Part shown: positions 36,936 through 46,806 of the stretch, one piece after another
How positions within the stretch are numbered: position 1 is the first letter of the stretch
How the letters are laid out: each line of letters starts with the position of its first letter
Assembly (NCBI RefSeq): GCF_963169125.1
Contig: NC_084797.1
Span: forward strand, 103,441,868 to 103,505,867
DNA: 64,000 nt
Source: Humulus lupulus
Lineage: Eukaryota > Streptophyta > Magnoliopsida > Rosales > Cannabaceae
Reading direction: 5' to 3'
Notes under the pieces: model-generated
Seen by the model: the letters and a program-made list of their open reading frames with translations, nothing else
What the model was told of the DNA's origin: nothing
Database searches by the model: none
Translations under genes and position numbers: made by a program

Positions 36936-37587
36936 CTAAGCCCGTGCCACCGTCTCGCATTAGCCGCCTCACGTCTAAGGGCCTCGCCATAGGCCGAGGT
37001 AACCAAGTGGCCTTGCCCAGGCATGGCCTTGTTTGGCCTTACGAGGGGATAGGGGCCTCCTGAGCAACTAGGGAGCCGCGCTGTCAAGGGAGCCACAAAC
37101 GGGGCGTCTCGTCGTGCGTCCTTAGACGTCAGACATGGGGCACATACCTATCACCAAGATTTGTGAGTGACCTTGGGAGACTTCAGGCATCTCGCGCCAA
37201 GGACCTAAGATCTCCGCCTCACACCGAGGGTCCCATTCCTTGCACCTTAGGACCCCTAAGCTTAGGAGGTCCCGTACGGGTCGAATGAAGACATATTTGT
37301 ACGACTTAGTATTGAGTACGGATATCAGTACCAGTAAGATTGCTGGGGGAAGAGCCATGGTCCGTACGTCTACGGCCATAGGACAGAGCCGACACCACGA
37401 CCTCCTGCGCCACTACGTCTGCCACCACGCATCAGAAATGGGTACAGACAAGTAGTGGAGATATTGTACTGACACCTGCTCCAGTACGGGATGTACGATC
37501 ACCACCTCTGGAGCCACTCCCCTAATGCAGTATGTATGTACCTCCTGGTCCCCGGGACCACTATGTACCTAAGGCCATTAGAGCCAA

Positions 37588-37597
37588 CTATAAAAGG
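37588..37597 (+). promoter_or_regulatory. TATA box of element D 5' LTR
   Basis: CTATAAAAGG lies 200 bp before the LTR end, the normal place for an LTR promoter. The other LTR has TATAAATA at 47439 in the equivalent position. Confidence 0.75.
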
Positions 37598-37797
37598 GAT
37601 TCCAAGACCACCAGGAAGGGGGTGGGAAATTTTACTGTAGCTAAGCCTAAAGTGTGAATGAAAGATTGATTTCTCCATTATTGTTACACCATTGTTCTTG
37701 AGTTATTGTTCAAGTTTTTACAGCTTTCCAATTAGCGATCTTGACTTGATAATTTTTCCAACTTAACTTCGTTGACGAGTTCTCACCGTCAACAGTT

Positions 37798-37816
37798 TGG
37801 CGCCGTCTGTGGGAAC
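37798..37816 (+). other. Primer binding site of element D
   Basis: TGGCGCCGTCTGTGGGAAC starts three bases after the LTR end. It would pair with a tRNA ending GGCGCCA; I cannot name the exact tRNA. Confidence 0.75.
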
Positions 37817-37862
37817 GTTAGTTTCAAGCTACTGTTCCGCCATTGTTTCCGACAAGAAGAAG

Positions 37863-38753
37863 ATGCCAAGACGCTCGAAACGACTAAGGGAGACGCGGGA
37901 GGTAGAGGTTCACCTAAACGGAGTCCAGCTGAAGGCCTCCATGAAGGACGCTCCTCCACCCAGGGATGTGGAGCCCCCGAAAGACCCTGAGGTTCACGGA
38001 GGAGATAGAGTGGCCTCATCGCCGGCCGCTCCACCTGGAGGGAGTCCTCCCAGAGCACCACCGGTGCACGCTGATGAGTTCCCTCCTCCAAAACCGCCGC
38101 GGGCACCGAACTCCGGCCGGCAAGACCCGGGCCCTTCTACCCATAGGCCTGACAAACACCCCCGGGTCCACTCCGTGAGCTCGAGTTCAAAGTCCCGATT
38201 TTACGAAGAGGAGATACATGAGCTCCACCGTAAAAACCAAAGGTTAGAAACTACCTTGGAAAACATGCAAGAGGTCCTTAACGGCCTACTGCAGGGTAAG
38301 TCCAGCATAACCTTGCCTAAGGGAAAGGAGAAAGGCAAAGATGGGGTGGAGACCACTGTGCCAGTAGATGATGGAAGAACCCGACATTCAACTAGCAACA
38401 CCCCCCGCGCGAAGCAACATGATCACCCTGAACCGCCTAAGCAGGCCCAAAGGCCAGCGCCGAGAACCACCGCTGCCCCTCGTCGTGAGGATGAGGTCAC
38501 CTCCAAAAGAACGCCCCCAGACTTGCGGGAGGAGCTCAATAAGAAGAGGGCAGGCAAAGGGACTACACCCCCTGAGGCGCCTCGAGAAGGCAAGGGAAAG
38601 GCAGATCTTAACCCATCCACTCTAAGAGACTCCCTCAGCAAAAGGAGGCAGGACTTAGACACGGAGATGCGGAGCTTGCGGAGCAAGATTGTCACCGCGT
38701 CGGGTGGCCAGGCCTTTGAGGAAGACTTCGACCATGAGTCACCCTTCGTGTGA
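37863..38753 (+). CDS. Element D gag, N-terminal part
   Basis: 296 codons from ATG 37863 (MPRRSKRLRETREVEVHLNG), the first ATG after the primer site. It has a basic start, a Pro-rich stretch (residues ~35-85), a likely coiled coil at residues ~115-140 (EEEIHELHRKNQRLETTLENM) and a long charged region. It ends in a TGA at 38751-38753. The next frame (38799) is in phase and starts with the gag capsid core, so this TGA splits gag itself. The codon could derive from CGA by a C-to-T change at a CpG, the commonest change in methylated plant repeats. Readthrough is a less likely alternative. Confidence 0.8.
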   Translation: MPRRSKRLRETREVEVHLNGVQLKASMKDAPPPRDVEPPKDPEVHGGDRVASSPAAPPGGSPPRAPPVHADEFPPPKPPRAPNSGRQDPGPSTHRPDKHPRVHSVSSSSKSRFYEEEIHELHRKNQRLETTLENMQEVLNGLLQGKSSITLPKGKEKGKDGVETTVPVDDGRTRHSTSNTPRAKQHDHPEPPKQAQRPAPRTTAAPRREDEVTSKRTPPDLREELNKKRAGKGTTPPEAPREGKGKADLNPSTLRDSLSKRRQDLDTEMRSLRSKIVTASGGQAFEEDFDHESPFV

Positions 38754-38798
38754 GAAATTCAGGCAATCCGGCTCCCTACCAATTTTAAAGAGCCCAAT

Positions 38799-41700
38799 AT
38801 GACCCCTTACGAAGGGAACACGGATCCAAAATACCACCTGGATGCGTTTAACGATCTCATGAAATTAAGGGGGATTGGAAGTGGTGCCAGGTGCCATTGC
38901 TTCGCTGTTACTCTGAAAGGACCCGCCTACAAGTGGTTCAAAAGGCTAAGGCCAGGGTCCATCAGGTCCTGGCAGCAGTTCTCTGACGAGTTCCTCCAAC
39001 AGCACCATGCCGTGCGGGACTACACAATGCCAGGTACCAGCTTGGCCAACGTGAAGCAAGGGGAGAAGGAGAGCCTAAAAAGCTACATTCACCGGTTCAA
39101 TATGGAGGCCGCAAAAGTGGGGAGCCTAACGCGCCGGGAGTTAAAAATGGCCATTACTGCCGGGGTGCTCCCAGGGAGCAAGTTATGGGACAACATGCTA
39201 AAGAGGGAAGTCACCGACTTGGATGACTTCTATGAAAGAGCACAGAAGTACATCCGTGTGGAGGATGGCCACGCAAACCTGAAGGCCGGAAAGGAGGAGC
39301 CCCACACAAAGCCCCCAATTAATGACGGGCCGAATATAGCTAAGAAGAAGAGGACGTATGAGGGGTCGAGAGATGACCAGCAGAGGAAGACCAAACGAGG
39401 GGGTGATCATAGGCCAACGGCCTATACTTACTATACAAACCTCACTGACACCAGGGAGCATATTTACGTCACCAACGAAGATCGAGTGCCCTTCAAAAAA
39501 CCCCCACCAATGAGAAAGGATCGGTCCAAGAGGGACCCCAGTAAATACTGCCAATATCACAAGGACATTGGACACACCACGGCAGAGTGTATCCACTTGA
39601 AGGAGGAAATTGAGGAGCTTATCCGCCAGGGGCACTTAGGCCGCTATGTCAATAGAGGAAGGCAAAGGCCAGAAAACGAGCCCACAGCGCCCCAGGCACA
39701 GGAGCGAGCCCCAGAGATACAAGGGGAGGTTCGCACCATTTTTGGAGGCCCAGGATTTGGAGGAGATTCTAGGAAGGGACGAGATAAATATGCAAGAGAG
39801 GCTCGACGAAGTCCGCCTCCCTGCGTCATGAGTTTAGAACAACGACCCCCAAAGAGTTTCAAGGGGGAAAACGACTCGATAACGTTCACTGAGGAAGATG
39901 CACGAGGGGTACACTTCCCCCACAATGATCCGCTGGTGCTGAAAGTCCAGTTGGCAAATATGCGTGTGCATCGAGTCCTGGTGGACAACGGGAGCTCGGT
40001 GGACATCCTATATCGCCCGGCTTTGGAAAAAATGGGACTGGGCATTCGTCACCTAAAGCCTTGCCAGTCGTCACTATACGGATTCACAGGGGATTCAGTG
40101 CAACCCCTTGGGATGATTGAGTTGACACTTACCATGGGGGAGCAACCCCGCCAAACCACAGTCATGTCTAACTTTGTTGTAGTAGATTGCGCATCAGCTT
40201 TCAACGCGGTATTAGGGAGGCCCTCCCTGAGAGAATTGAAAGCCATAACTTCAATATATCACTTAGTTGTCAAGTTCCCGACTCCAGGAGGGATCGCGAG
40301 TATGAAAGGAGAACAGAAGGAAGCAAGGGAGTGTTACAACACCTCACTCCGCACGCCTGCAAAGCCACGTGAGCCAATGACCATGGTGGTACATGAGGCG
40401 ATAAGCATGCCCACAGGGGGTCCGCAGGAGCTGGACCCTCGGGTCGTGGATGAGGCAAGAGCAGAACCAGTAGAAGAAGTAGAGGAGGCTACAGTGACGG
40501 AAGAGCCCTTAAGGAAATTGAAGATAGGGAGAAGCCTACAAGGTGATGTGAAGGAAGAATTGATAAGATTTTTGAACGATAATCTAGACGTATTTGCATG
40601 GAGTCATGAGGACATGGTGGGCATAGACCCCAGCGTAATGTGCCACCACCTGAACATCTCCCCAGGAGCAAGGCCCGTCAGGCAGAAGAGGCGGGCACTC
40701 GATCCAACAAGATACCCAGCGTTAAAGGAAGAGGTTGACAAGTTGAAGGCCAACGGGTTCATCCGTGAGTCCTTCTATCTTGTGTGGGTATCAAACCCAG
40801 TACTCGTGCCGAAGCCGAACGGGAAGTGGAGAACTTGCGTTGATTTCACGAATTTGAATAAAGCTTGTCCTAAGGACAGCTTCCCACTCCCCAGGATAGA
40901 TCAGTTAGTAGATGCAACGGCGGGACATGAGTTACTAAGTTTTATGGATGCCTACTCAGGATACAACCAAATCCCAATGAACCCTGCAGATGAAGAACAC
41001 ACGTCATTCATTACAGACAAAGGGCTCTACTGTTATAAGATGATGCCCTTCGGGCTCAAAAACGCGGGAGCCACCTATCAAAGGCTGGTGAATAAAATGT
41101 TCGCAAATCAGATAGGAAGGAATATGGAAGTGTATGTGGATGACATGCTAGTGAAGACCAAAGTAGCAGCAGAGCTCAACAAAGACCTTGGTGAGATGTT
41201 TGACACGCTCAGAAAATATCGGATGAAGCTGAACCCAGCCAAGTGCACCTTCAGGGTATCCTCAGGGAAATTCCTAGGCTTCATGGTCAATTCCAGAGGA
41301 ATCGAGGCCAACCCTGACAAGATAAAGGCACTCATAGAAATGAGCCCGCCGAAGAATAAGAAGGAGGTACAATGCCTAACAGGAAGGGTGGCGGCCCTCA
41401 ATAGATTCATCTCAAGGTCCACCGACAAGTGCCTCCCATTCTTTGACATCCTCAAAGGGAGCAAAAAGTTCGCTTGGGATGAAAGATGTGAGGAAGCCTT
41501 TGTCAGGTTGAAGGAGCACCTGGGGAAGCCGCCCCTGTTAGCAAAGCCAGAGAAGGGCGAGAAGCTGTACCTATACTTGGCGGTGTCGGAGCATGCCATC
41601 AGCGCAGCCCTGGTTAAGGGAGAGAAGAAGCAACAACAGCCCGTATACTATATCAGCAAGCGTCTGGTGGACGCGGAGAGCCGGTATCCAGAGATCGAAA

Positions 41701-43715
41701 AACTGGCCTATGCGCTAGTAGTGGCGTCGAGGAAGTTGAAGCCTTACTTCCATGCGCATACGATTGATGTCTTAACAGATAGTCCTTTGAGACAAGTCCT
41801 ACATAAACCAGAAACTTCAGGGAGACTAATGAAATGGTCGATTGAGCTAAGTCAGTTTGATATTGTCTACACCCCAAGGGCCTCCATCAATGGACAGGTG
41901 CTGGCAGATTTTATAGTAGAGTTCACCCATCAGCCGAATGAAGGACAGAATGACGGAGGGGAGCAGCCTGTTATGGAGGATGAACTAGGAGGTGTAGAGA
42001 AATGGAGTTTGCATGTTGATGGGGCGTCGAATGAAGGAGGATCGGGAGCGGGCATCATGATGACCGGGCCCGAGGGACACAGAATGTACTGCGCAATCCG
42101 ATTTGGGTTTGAGGCCTCCAATAATGAGGCGGAGTATGAGGCGCTCTTAGCTGGCCTGCGTCTAGCCCAGGAATTGAAAGTAACGCGCCTTCATATTTTC
42201 AGTGACTCGCAATTGGTGGTATGCCAAATAAAGGGGGAGTATCAGGCAAGGGGGCCCAAAATGGCAGCATATTTGGAGAAGGTGAAAGGTTATCTGGGAC
42301 GAATGGTGGCATACACTATAGAGCAAATCCCCAGAGAAAAGAACACCCATGCCGATGCACTCGCAAAGCTGGCATCTACCAAGGATGGTGATGTCCTGGA
42401 ATCAATACCCGTGGAGTACCTACCAAAGCCCAGCATCGAAGGCGCAGATGTGCACATGATCAACGTCCCAAAGAAATCATGGACCGAGCCAATCAAGAGG
42501 TACCTGGAGGAAGGAGCCTTGCCTGCGGATAAAAACGAATCTCGGAGGTTGGTGTACAAGGCCGCAAGGTACGCCTTGATAGATGGAGTCCTTTACAAAA
42601 GAGGATTCTCCATGCCACTCCTGCGGTGCGTAGAAGAAGAGGAAGCGATGAAGGTGTTACAAGAGATCCACGAGGGAGAGTGCGGGAACCACGAAAGTGG
42701 ACCCTCCACGGCTAGGAAGGCCATGAGACAAGGATACTACTGGCCTTCCATGGAGAAAGACGCGCATGACTTTGCCACGAAATGCGACAAGTGCCAGAGG
42801 CACTCCAATTACCCTCGAAGACCCCCAAGCGAACTGACCAGCATGCCCAGCCCCTGGCCCTTCGCTATCTGGGGAATAGACTTAATCGGCGCTCTTCCTA
42901 CAGGCAGGGGTGGAGCGAAGTACGCGGTGGTGGCAGTGGATTATTTCACTAAGTGGGTAGAAGCGGAACCCCTTGTGAAGATAACCGCTAAGCACATCAC
43001 CTCTTTTGTCAACAAATTCATTGTGTGTCGATATGGGGTACCCTACAAGATTATTTCCGACAATGGTACCCAATTCGAAGGAGGAGCCTTCGATGAATAC
43101 TGTAAGGAAAGAGGTATAAAGAGGAGCTTCTCCACGGTGGTACACCCCCAGGCCAATGGGCAAGTGGAGGCCATCAACAGGGTCCTGAAGAAGAACCTAA
43201 AGACAAAGCTGGAGAAGATGAAGGGAGCCTGGGCAGATGAGCTACCAAATGTGCTGTGGGCTTACAGAACCACCCCACGCACGACTACTGGGGAGTCCCC
43301 ATTCTCCTTGGCCTATGGGTGCGAGGCTGTGCTCCCGGTCGAAATGCGAGTCACGTCCCACAGGGTACAGGCATATGGAGACGAAGCCAACCACGTAGCC
43401 CTGACCGAAGGCTTAGATATGCTGGAGGAAAAGAGAGAAAAAGCCCAAATAAGGGTGGCAGTATACCAGCAACGCGCCGCAAGATACTACAATTCGAGGG
43501 TGCGAGAGAGAACTTTCAGGGTCGGCGACCTGGTGCTGAGGAAGGTGCTCCCAAACACACGAGACCCAGGTGCAGGAGTGCTAGGGGCAAATTGGGAGGG
43601 GCCCTACCAAGTTGCTCAGTGCATCCCCCCGAACACTTACAAGCTGGCTCGCATGGACGACACCATCATACCCCGGGCATGGAACGCAGAGCACTTGAGG
43701 AAGTATTACCAGTAA
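38799..43715 (+). CDS. Element D gag capsid and pol polyprotein, uninterrupted
   Basis: 1638 codons without a stop. In order: capsid core (residues 1-110, with WFKRLRPGSIRSWQQF), a Cys/His knuckle of CX2HX4HX4C form (~250), protease VDNGSS (~395), RT with LVPKPNGKWRTCVDF and catalytic YVDD (~779), a first RNase H (~920-1000, VLTDSPLRQVL), and a second RNase H of the plant type (~1070-1200; HVDGASNEGGSGAG, FSDSQLVV, HADALAKLAS). Integrase follows with an HHCC module (~1290-1335) and Asp, Asp, Glu at about 1359, 1421 and 1454. It ends HLRKYYQ. No chromodomain. All catalytic motifs are present, so this could still supply enzymes in trans. Confidence 0.95.
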   Translation: MTPYEGNTDPKYHLDAFNDLMKLRGIGSGARCHCFAVTLKGPAYKWFKRLRPGSIRSWQQFSDEFLQQHHAVRDYTMPGTSLANVKQGEKESLKSYIHRFNMEAAKVGSLTRRELKMAITAGVLPGSKLWDNMLKREVTDLDDFYERAQKYIRVEDGHANLKAGKEEPHTKPPINDGPNIAKKKRTYEGSRDDQQRKTKRGGDHRPTAYTYYTNLTDTREHIYVTNEDRVPFKKPPPMRKDRSKRDPSKYCQYHKDIGHTTAECIHLKEEIEELIRQGHLGRYVNRGRQRPENEPTAPQAQERAPEIQGEVRTIFGGPGFGGDSRKGRDKYAREARRSPPPCVMSLEQRPPKSFKGENDSITFTEEDARGVHFPHNDPLVLKVQLANMRVHRVLVDNGSSVDILYRPALEKMGLGIRHLKPCQSSLYGFTGDSVQPLGMIELTLTMGEQPRQTTVMSNFVVVDCASAFNAVLGRPSLRELKAITSIYHLVVKFPTPGGIASMKGEQKEARECYNTSLRTPAKPREPMTMVVHEAISMPTGGPQELDPRVVDEARAEPVEEVEEATVTEEPLRKLKIGRSLQGDVKEELIRFLNDNLDVFAWSHEDMVGIDPSVMCHHLNISPGARPVRQKRRALDPTRYPALKEEVDKLKANGFIRESFYLVWVSNPVLVPKPNGKWRTCVDFTNLNKACPKDSFPLPRIDQLVDATAGHELLSFMDAYSGYNQIPMNPADEEHTSFITDKGLYCYKMMPFGLKNAGATYQRLVNKMFANQIGRNMEVYVDDMLVKTKVAAELNKDLGEMFDTLRKYRMKLNPAKCTFRVSSGKFLGFMVNSRGIEANPDKIKALIEMSPPKNKKEVQCLTGRVAALNRFISRSTDKCLPFFDILKGSKKFAWDERCEEAFVRLKEHLGKPPLLAKPEKGEKLYLYLAVSEHAISAALVKGEKKQQQPVYYISKRLVDAESRYPEIEKLAYALVVASRKLKPYFHAHTIDVLTDSPLRQVLHKPETSGRLMKWSIELSQFDIVYTPRASINGQVLADFIVEFTHQPNEGQNDGGEQPVMEDELGGVEKWSLHVDGASNEGGSGAGIMMTGPEGHRMYCAIRFGFEASNNEAEYEALLAGLRLAQELKVTRLHIFSDSQLVVCQIKGEYQARGPKMAAYLEKVKGYLGRMVAYTIEQIPREKNTHADALAKLASTKDGDVLESIPVEYLPKPSIEGADVHMINVPKKSWTEPIKRYLEEGALPADKNESRRLVYKAARYALIDGVLYKRGFSMPLLRCVEEEEAMKVLQEIHEGECGNHESGPSTARKAMRQGYYWPSMEKDAHDFATKCDKCQRHSNYPRRPPSELTSMPSPWPFAIWGIDLIGALPTGRGGAKYAVVAVDYFTKWVEAEPLVKITAKHITSFVNKFIVCRYGVPYKIISDNGTQFEGGAFDEYCKERGIKRSFSTVVHPQANGQVEAINRVLKKNLKTKLEKMKGAWADELPNVLWAYRTTPRTTTGESPFSLAYGCEAVLPVEMRVTSHRVQAYGDEANHVALTEGLDMLEEKREKAQIRVAVYQQRAARYYNSRVRERTFRVGDLVLRKVLPNTRDPGAGVLGANWEGPYQVAQCIPPNTYKLARMDDTIIPRAWNAEHLRKYYQ

Positions 43716-44838
43716 AGCGCCCATGCCTGTTGGTAAAGGAACAAGTGTGGCACGCCGCCTTGATATGGTAGGAAGAAATCAAAGAGGTTACCTAGATAAC
43801 CTCCTAAGTAGGTGTGAGTCTTTTTATTTTCTTTCATATGAAAACCCCCTATGTACCGTTGCAACTATGTGTATGAGACTATTTATTATGAATATGATGA
43901 ATGGAACGGCATGTTTTAAGAAAAATTGTTAGCAACTTCGTGTGTCATTTTTCTTCAATACTCGGGCATCAACCAAAGTGTCTGCCGAAATAAATTTCAC
44001 CAAACACTTGGGGGGCAGGACAAGGGGCAACAACACAGCCAGCAAGGGGAACCTAAAAAGGGCCCTCTAACGGAGGATCTTAGAAAGGACCCCTCGCCCT
44101 CCTAAAAAAAAAGGCCCTCAATTAGGAGTAGCCTAAAAACGACCCCCTATGTGTCAGGAGGACCCAAGAGGGATCATGACCCCGAAAAGGACCGTTTAAT
44201 GGGAGATCCTAGAAGGACCCCTTATATCGGGGCCCTAGGCGAAGTCCCTAAACACAGAAAACAGTAAAAAGACCTTGCAAGGCCTCCCCTGAGTTTACAA
44301 GGATTAGCTACCCTTGTAAGCATCAAGGAGGCCAAAAGGCCTCACGAAAGAAAAATATATATATAGTGACAACACTAATAAGTCTAGAGCGGCCGCCAAG
44401 CCGTCTAGCCAAAAAGGGTCCTAAAAGCGACCCTTGCAGAAATAGTACTATACATAATGACGAGAGGGACGCTTCTCGCAAAGAAATAATAAGCGCGCGC
44501 AAGAAAAACATGAAAGGGTAACTAAGACCCAAGGGGTCAAAATATCCTTATGAAAGCAACCAAGAGGCACCAAAAGAGGTCCCAGTGAACCCTTACACAT
44601 GGGCTCCAAAGGACTTCCAGCCTGATAGATAAAAGAGGGGAATCAACTAAACCCCTTCACACAGGCTTAAAAGGGCCTCCAATGCAATAGAACAAGAAAT
44701 AAATAAGCAACATATGTATTTATACATTAAAAGAAAAAAAAAGGAGTTCTTAAAATAGTACAAGAGTTACCAAAAGAGAAGTAATACTGATAATGATGTT
44801 ACATAATAAAAAGAAAACAGAGGCAAAGCAAGACTACT
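43716..44838. other. Post-pol spacer of element D with internal PPT-like motif
   Basis: No gene on the plus strand. CTTGGGGGGCAGG at about 44008-44020 looks like a polypurine tract, some 290 bp after the pol stop, although the LTR starts only at 46203. The rest (44030-44700) is made of loose repeats of AGGACCC and related words. 44448-44560 is related to 45965-46090. Confidence 0.6.
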
Positions 44839-45585
44839 TCAAGGCTTCTTAATATGGGCACTCCATAGGGCCGCTCGAGCAACGGCTTGTTCACCAAAGG
44901 AGGAGAAGTTGAAGCTGGGATTCTGCTTCCACACATTATAGAGGGCGCGGTCTATGGACCTGCGCTCGGTGCTAACCTTCTCCGCCTCCAAGGAAGCACA
45001 CCTCTCCTGCGCTGACTGGAGGTCAGCCCTGAGGACCTCGACTTCGGCCTCCAACAGGGTAACCCTCTGCTGTGAGGCGGCCGCAGTGTCCTTGGCCTCC
45101 CGGAGCTCACGCTCCAAGCAAGTAACCTTGCCTTCTAGCCTCTTGGTCTTAGCCCTTATTTCCTTCCTCTTCGATGACAAGTTGGAAAGTTTTGTCTGGA
45201 CCTCTGACAATTTAGCATTGGTTTTGTTAAGCTCTCCCTCAAGCTCCCGCACCCGAGCTGTAAGGCAATTCCTCTCAGCAGCAGACAAAGAGAGGTTGTT
45301 AGACGAGTCGACAAACCGCATAGCCAACGTATAGGTCTGCACAAAAAAAAAAAGAAGAAAGAGAGAGAGTATATGAGTAAACGCCTATACATAATATGAC
45401 CAGCACGAGGAGCAAAGACTCACCCAAGCCATGGAGCGCCTTAAGTCCTCCCCAAGATCCGCCTGAGCCAAATTCCCAAGGCCACTCCAGTCGGACACGG
45501 GAAGGCCCGAGGCAAGCTCGATGTATCGCCGTCCGAAAGAGCATAGAAGTACATACGTGTGGAAGAGGGCCATAAGAACTTGCAT
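44839..45585 (-). CDS. Antisense two-exon coiled-coil gene in element D
   Basis: On the minus strand, exon 1 (45585-45424, 54 codons from the first ATG; the frame is open back to 45657) ends DLRRSMAW. A GT-AG intron (45423-45337, 87 bp) follows: donor GTGAGT, a CTTTTTTTTTTT tract, acceptor TGTGCAG. It is phase 0. Exon 2 (45336-44839) starts TYTLAMRF and gives 165 residues. Residues ~70-170 form a strong heptad-like coiled coil (RVRELEGELNKTNAKLSEVQ and on). The C-terminus reads YNVWKQNPSFNFSSFGEQAVARA. Extra antisense genes at this place are known from Tat-lineage elements; function unknown. The N-terminus is probably longer originally, since a TGA lies at 45658-45660. Confidence 0.75.
45337..45423 (-). 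other. Predicted intron of the antisense gene
   Basis: 87 bp, GTGAGT donor, T-rich 3' end and TGCAG acceptor, joining two open frames in phase 0. The frame after exon 1 would otherwise soon stop, so splicing is the simplest reading. Confidence 0.75.
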
Positions 45586-45758
45586 GTTGAAGAAAGCGAA
45601 CCTTCCTCCAGTCGCATTGCTACCAATACGTTTGAATATTCCATATAGAAGGGGACATCATGCTAGAAGGGTCACTGACCAAGGTTAAACTTGGACGAGG
45701 ACCATCCAGCCATAAAAGTCCGGACCCGAGGGGGGATCACCTCAAAAAAATCGTAAAA

Positions 45759-45974
45759 GGGTTTCAAGGTAGACGCTTGCAAAAAGGGTCTCAAAGTAGA
45801 CACTTGCAAAAGGGGTCTCAAAGAAGACGCTTGTGAAAAGGGTCTCAAAGAAGACACTTGAAAAAAGGGTCTCAAAGAAGACGCTTGTGAAAAGGGTCTC
45901 ACAGTAGACACTTGCAAAAAGGGTCTCACAGAAGATGCTTGCAAAAAGGGCCTCGAAGAAGACGCTTGCAAAAA
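45759..45974 (-). repeat. 27-bp tandem repeat (8 units), 9-residue repeat on minus strand
   Basis: Eight head-to-tail 27-bp units of the type GGGTCTCAAAGAAGACGCTT plus GCAAAAA, with no indels. Because 27 is a multiple of 3, the minus strand frame 45672-46136 stays open and reads repeats like RPFLQASSL. It lies 5' of the antisense gene on the same strand but in a different frame. Confidence 0.9.
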
Positions 45975-46189
45975 TAGTACTATACCTAATAACGAGAAGG
46001 ACGCTTCTCGCAAGAAATAATAAGCATGCCCAAAAATACATAAAAGGATAGCAAGAACCCAAGGGGTCAACATATCCTTACAAGTAATCAAAGTGCACCA
46101 ATGGACACGGATCACCCAGCAGTACCACCAGAGCATAGTGAGTGTAGCATTATTATGAGTCTACCAGGAAGCCTAAAGACTTCCTAATA

Positions 46190-46202
46190 GACTGGGGGCA
46201 AG
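46190..46202 (+). other. Polypurine tract before the 3' LTR of D
   Basis: GACTGGGGGCAAG directly precedes the LTR start TGTGAATGCC at 46203. Confidence 0.75.
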
Positions 46203-46357
46203 TGTGAATGCCAAAAATTGACCAGAGCCATAGTCAACACTCAAGAGAAAAATTGAGGGTTACCCTCATTAGCCTCGGGCAAACAAAGCAGCCCAATATC
46301 TTGCCCCACGTGAGACCCATGTCTCATAGGAGGCCTTAGCGAAAATGCCCAGAAGGA

Positions 46358-46670
46358 CACAAGGGACTCGCTATGCGAGGCTGCCCTTCCCCCACGCGCG
46401 CCTGCCAAGGCCACAAGGGCCTCACTATTCAAGGATGCCCTTCCCCCTCGCGCGCTTGCCAAGGCCACAAGGGCCTCGCTATGCGAGGCTGCCCTTCCCC
46501 CGCGTGCGTCTGCCAGGCCACAAGGGCCTCGCTATGCGAGGCTGCCCTTCCCACGCACGCGCCTGCCAAGGCCACAAGGGCCTCGCTATGCGAGGCTGCC
46601 GTTCCCCCGCGCGCGCCTGCCGGGCCACAAGGGCCTCGCTATGCGAGGCTTCCCTCACCCGCACACCTCG
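46358..46670 (+). repeat. ~54-bp hairpin minisatellite in 3' LTR
   Basis: Almost six units starting CACAAGGGCCTCGC. Most contain CCTCGCTATGCGAGG, a perfect 6-bp stem with a 3-base loop, followed by a CpG-rich segment (CCCGCGCGCGCCTGCC and variants). Confidence 0.92.
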
Positions 46671-46806
46671 CGACCCATATGCGCGCCAACGACTCGCACA
46701 GTGAGACATACCTCACCACGCCCGTGTGCGTCTCGCGAAGTGTGACCATGCTAAGGAGCCTCGCGCCACCACTGTCTCGTGGCCCTCATGCAACCCCATC
46801 ACGCCT

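Larger units (their letters stand above)
36453..37794 (+). repeat. 5' LTR of element D
   Basis: Starts TGTGGACGCCCATATTCC, related to the start of the downstream LTR at 46203, and ends CACCGTCAACA just before the primer site. It holds a GC-rich higher-order minisatellite (36500-36935) in U3 and a TATA box at 37588. Confidence 0.85.

Noticed and set aside
36342..37096. Several overlapping open frames of 93-216 codons on both strands
   Set aside because: They all run through the GC-rich minisatellite, whose monomers lack stops; the proteins are simple repeats and no start or domain supports a gene.
39198..43163. Minus-strand frames of 60-163 codons
   Set aside because: Shadows of the long pol frame of element D; no recognisable domain.
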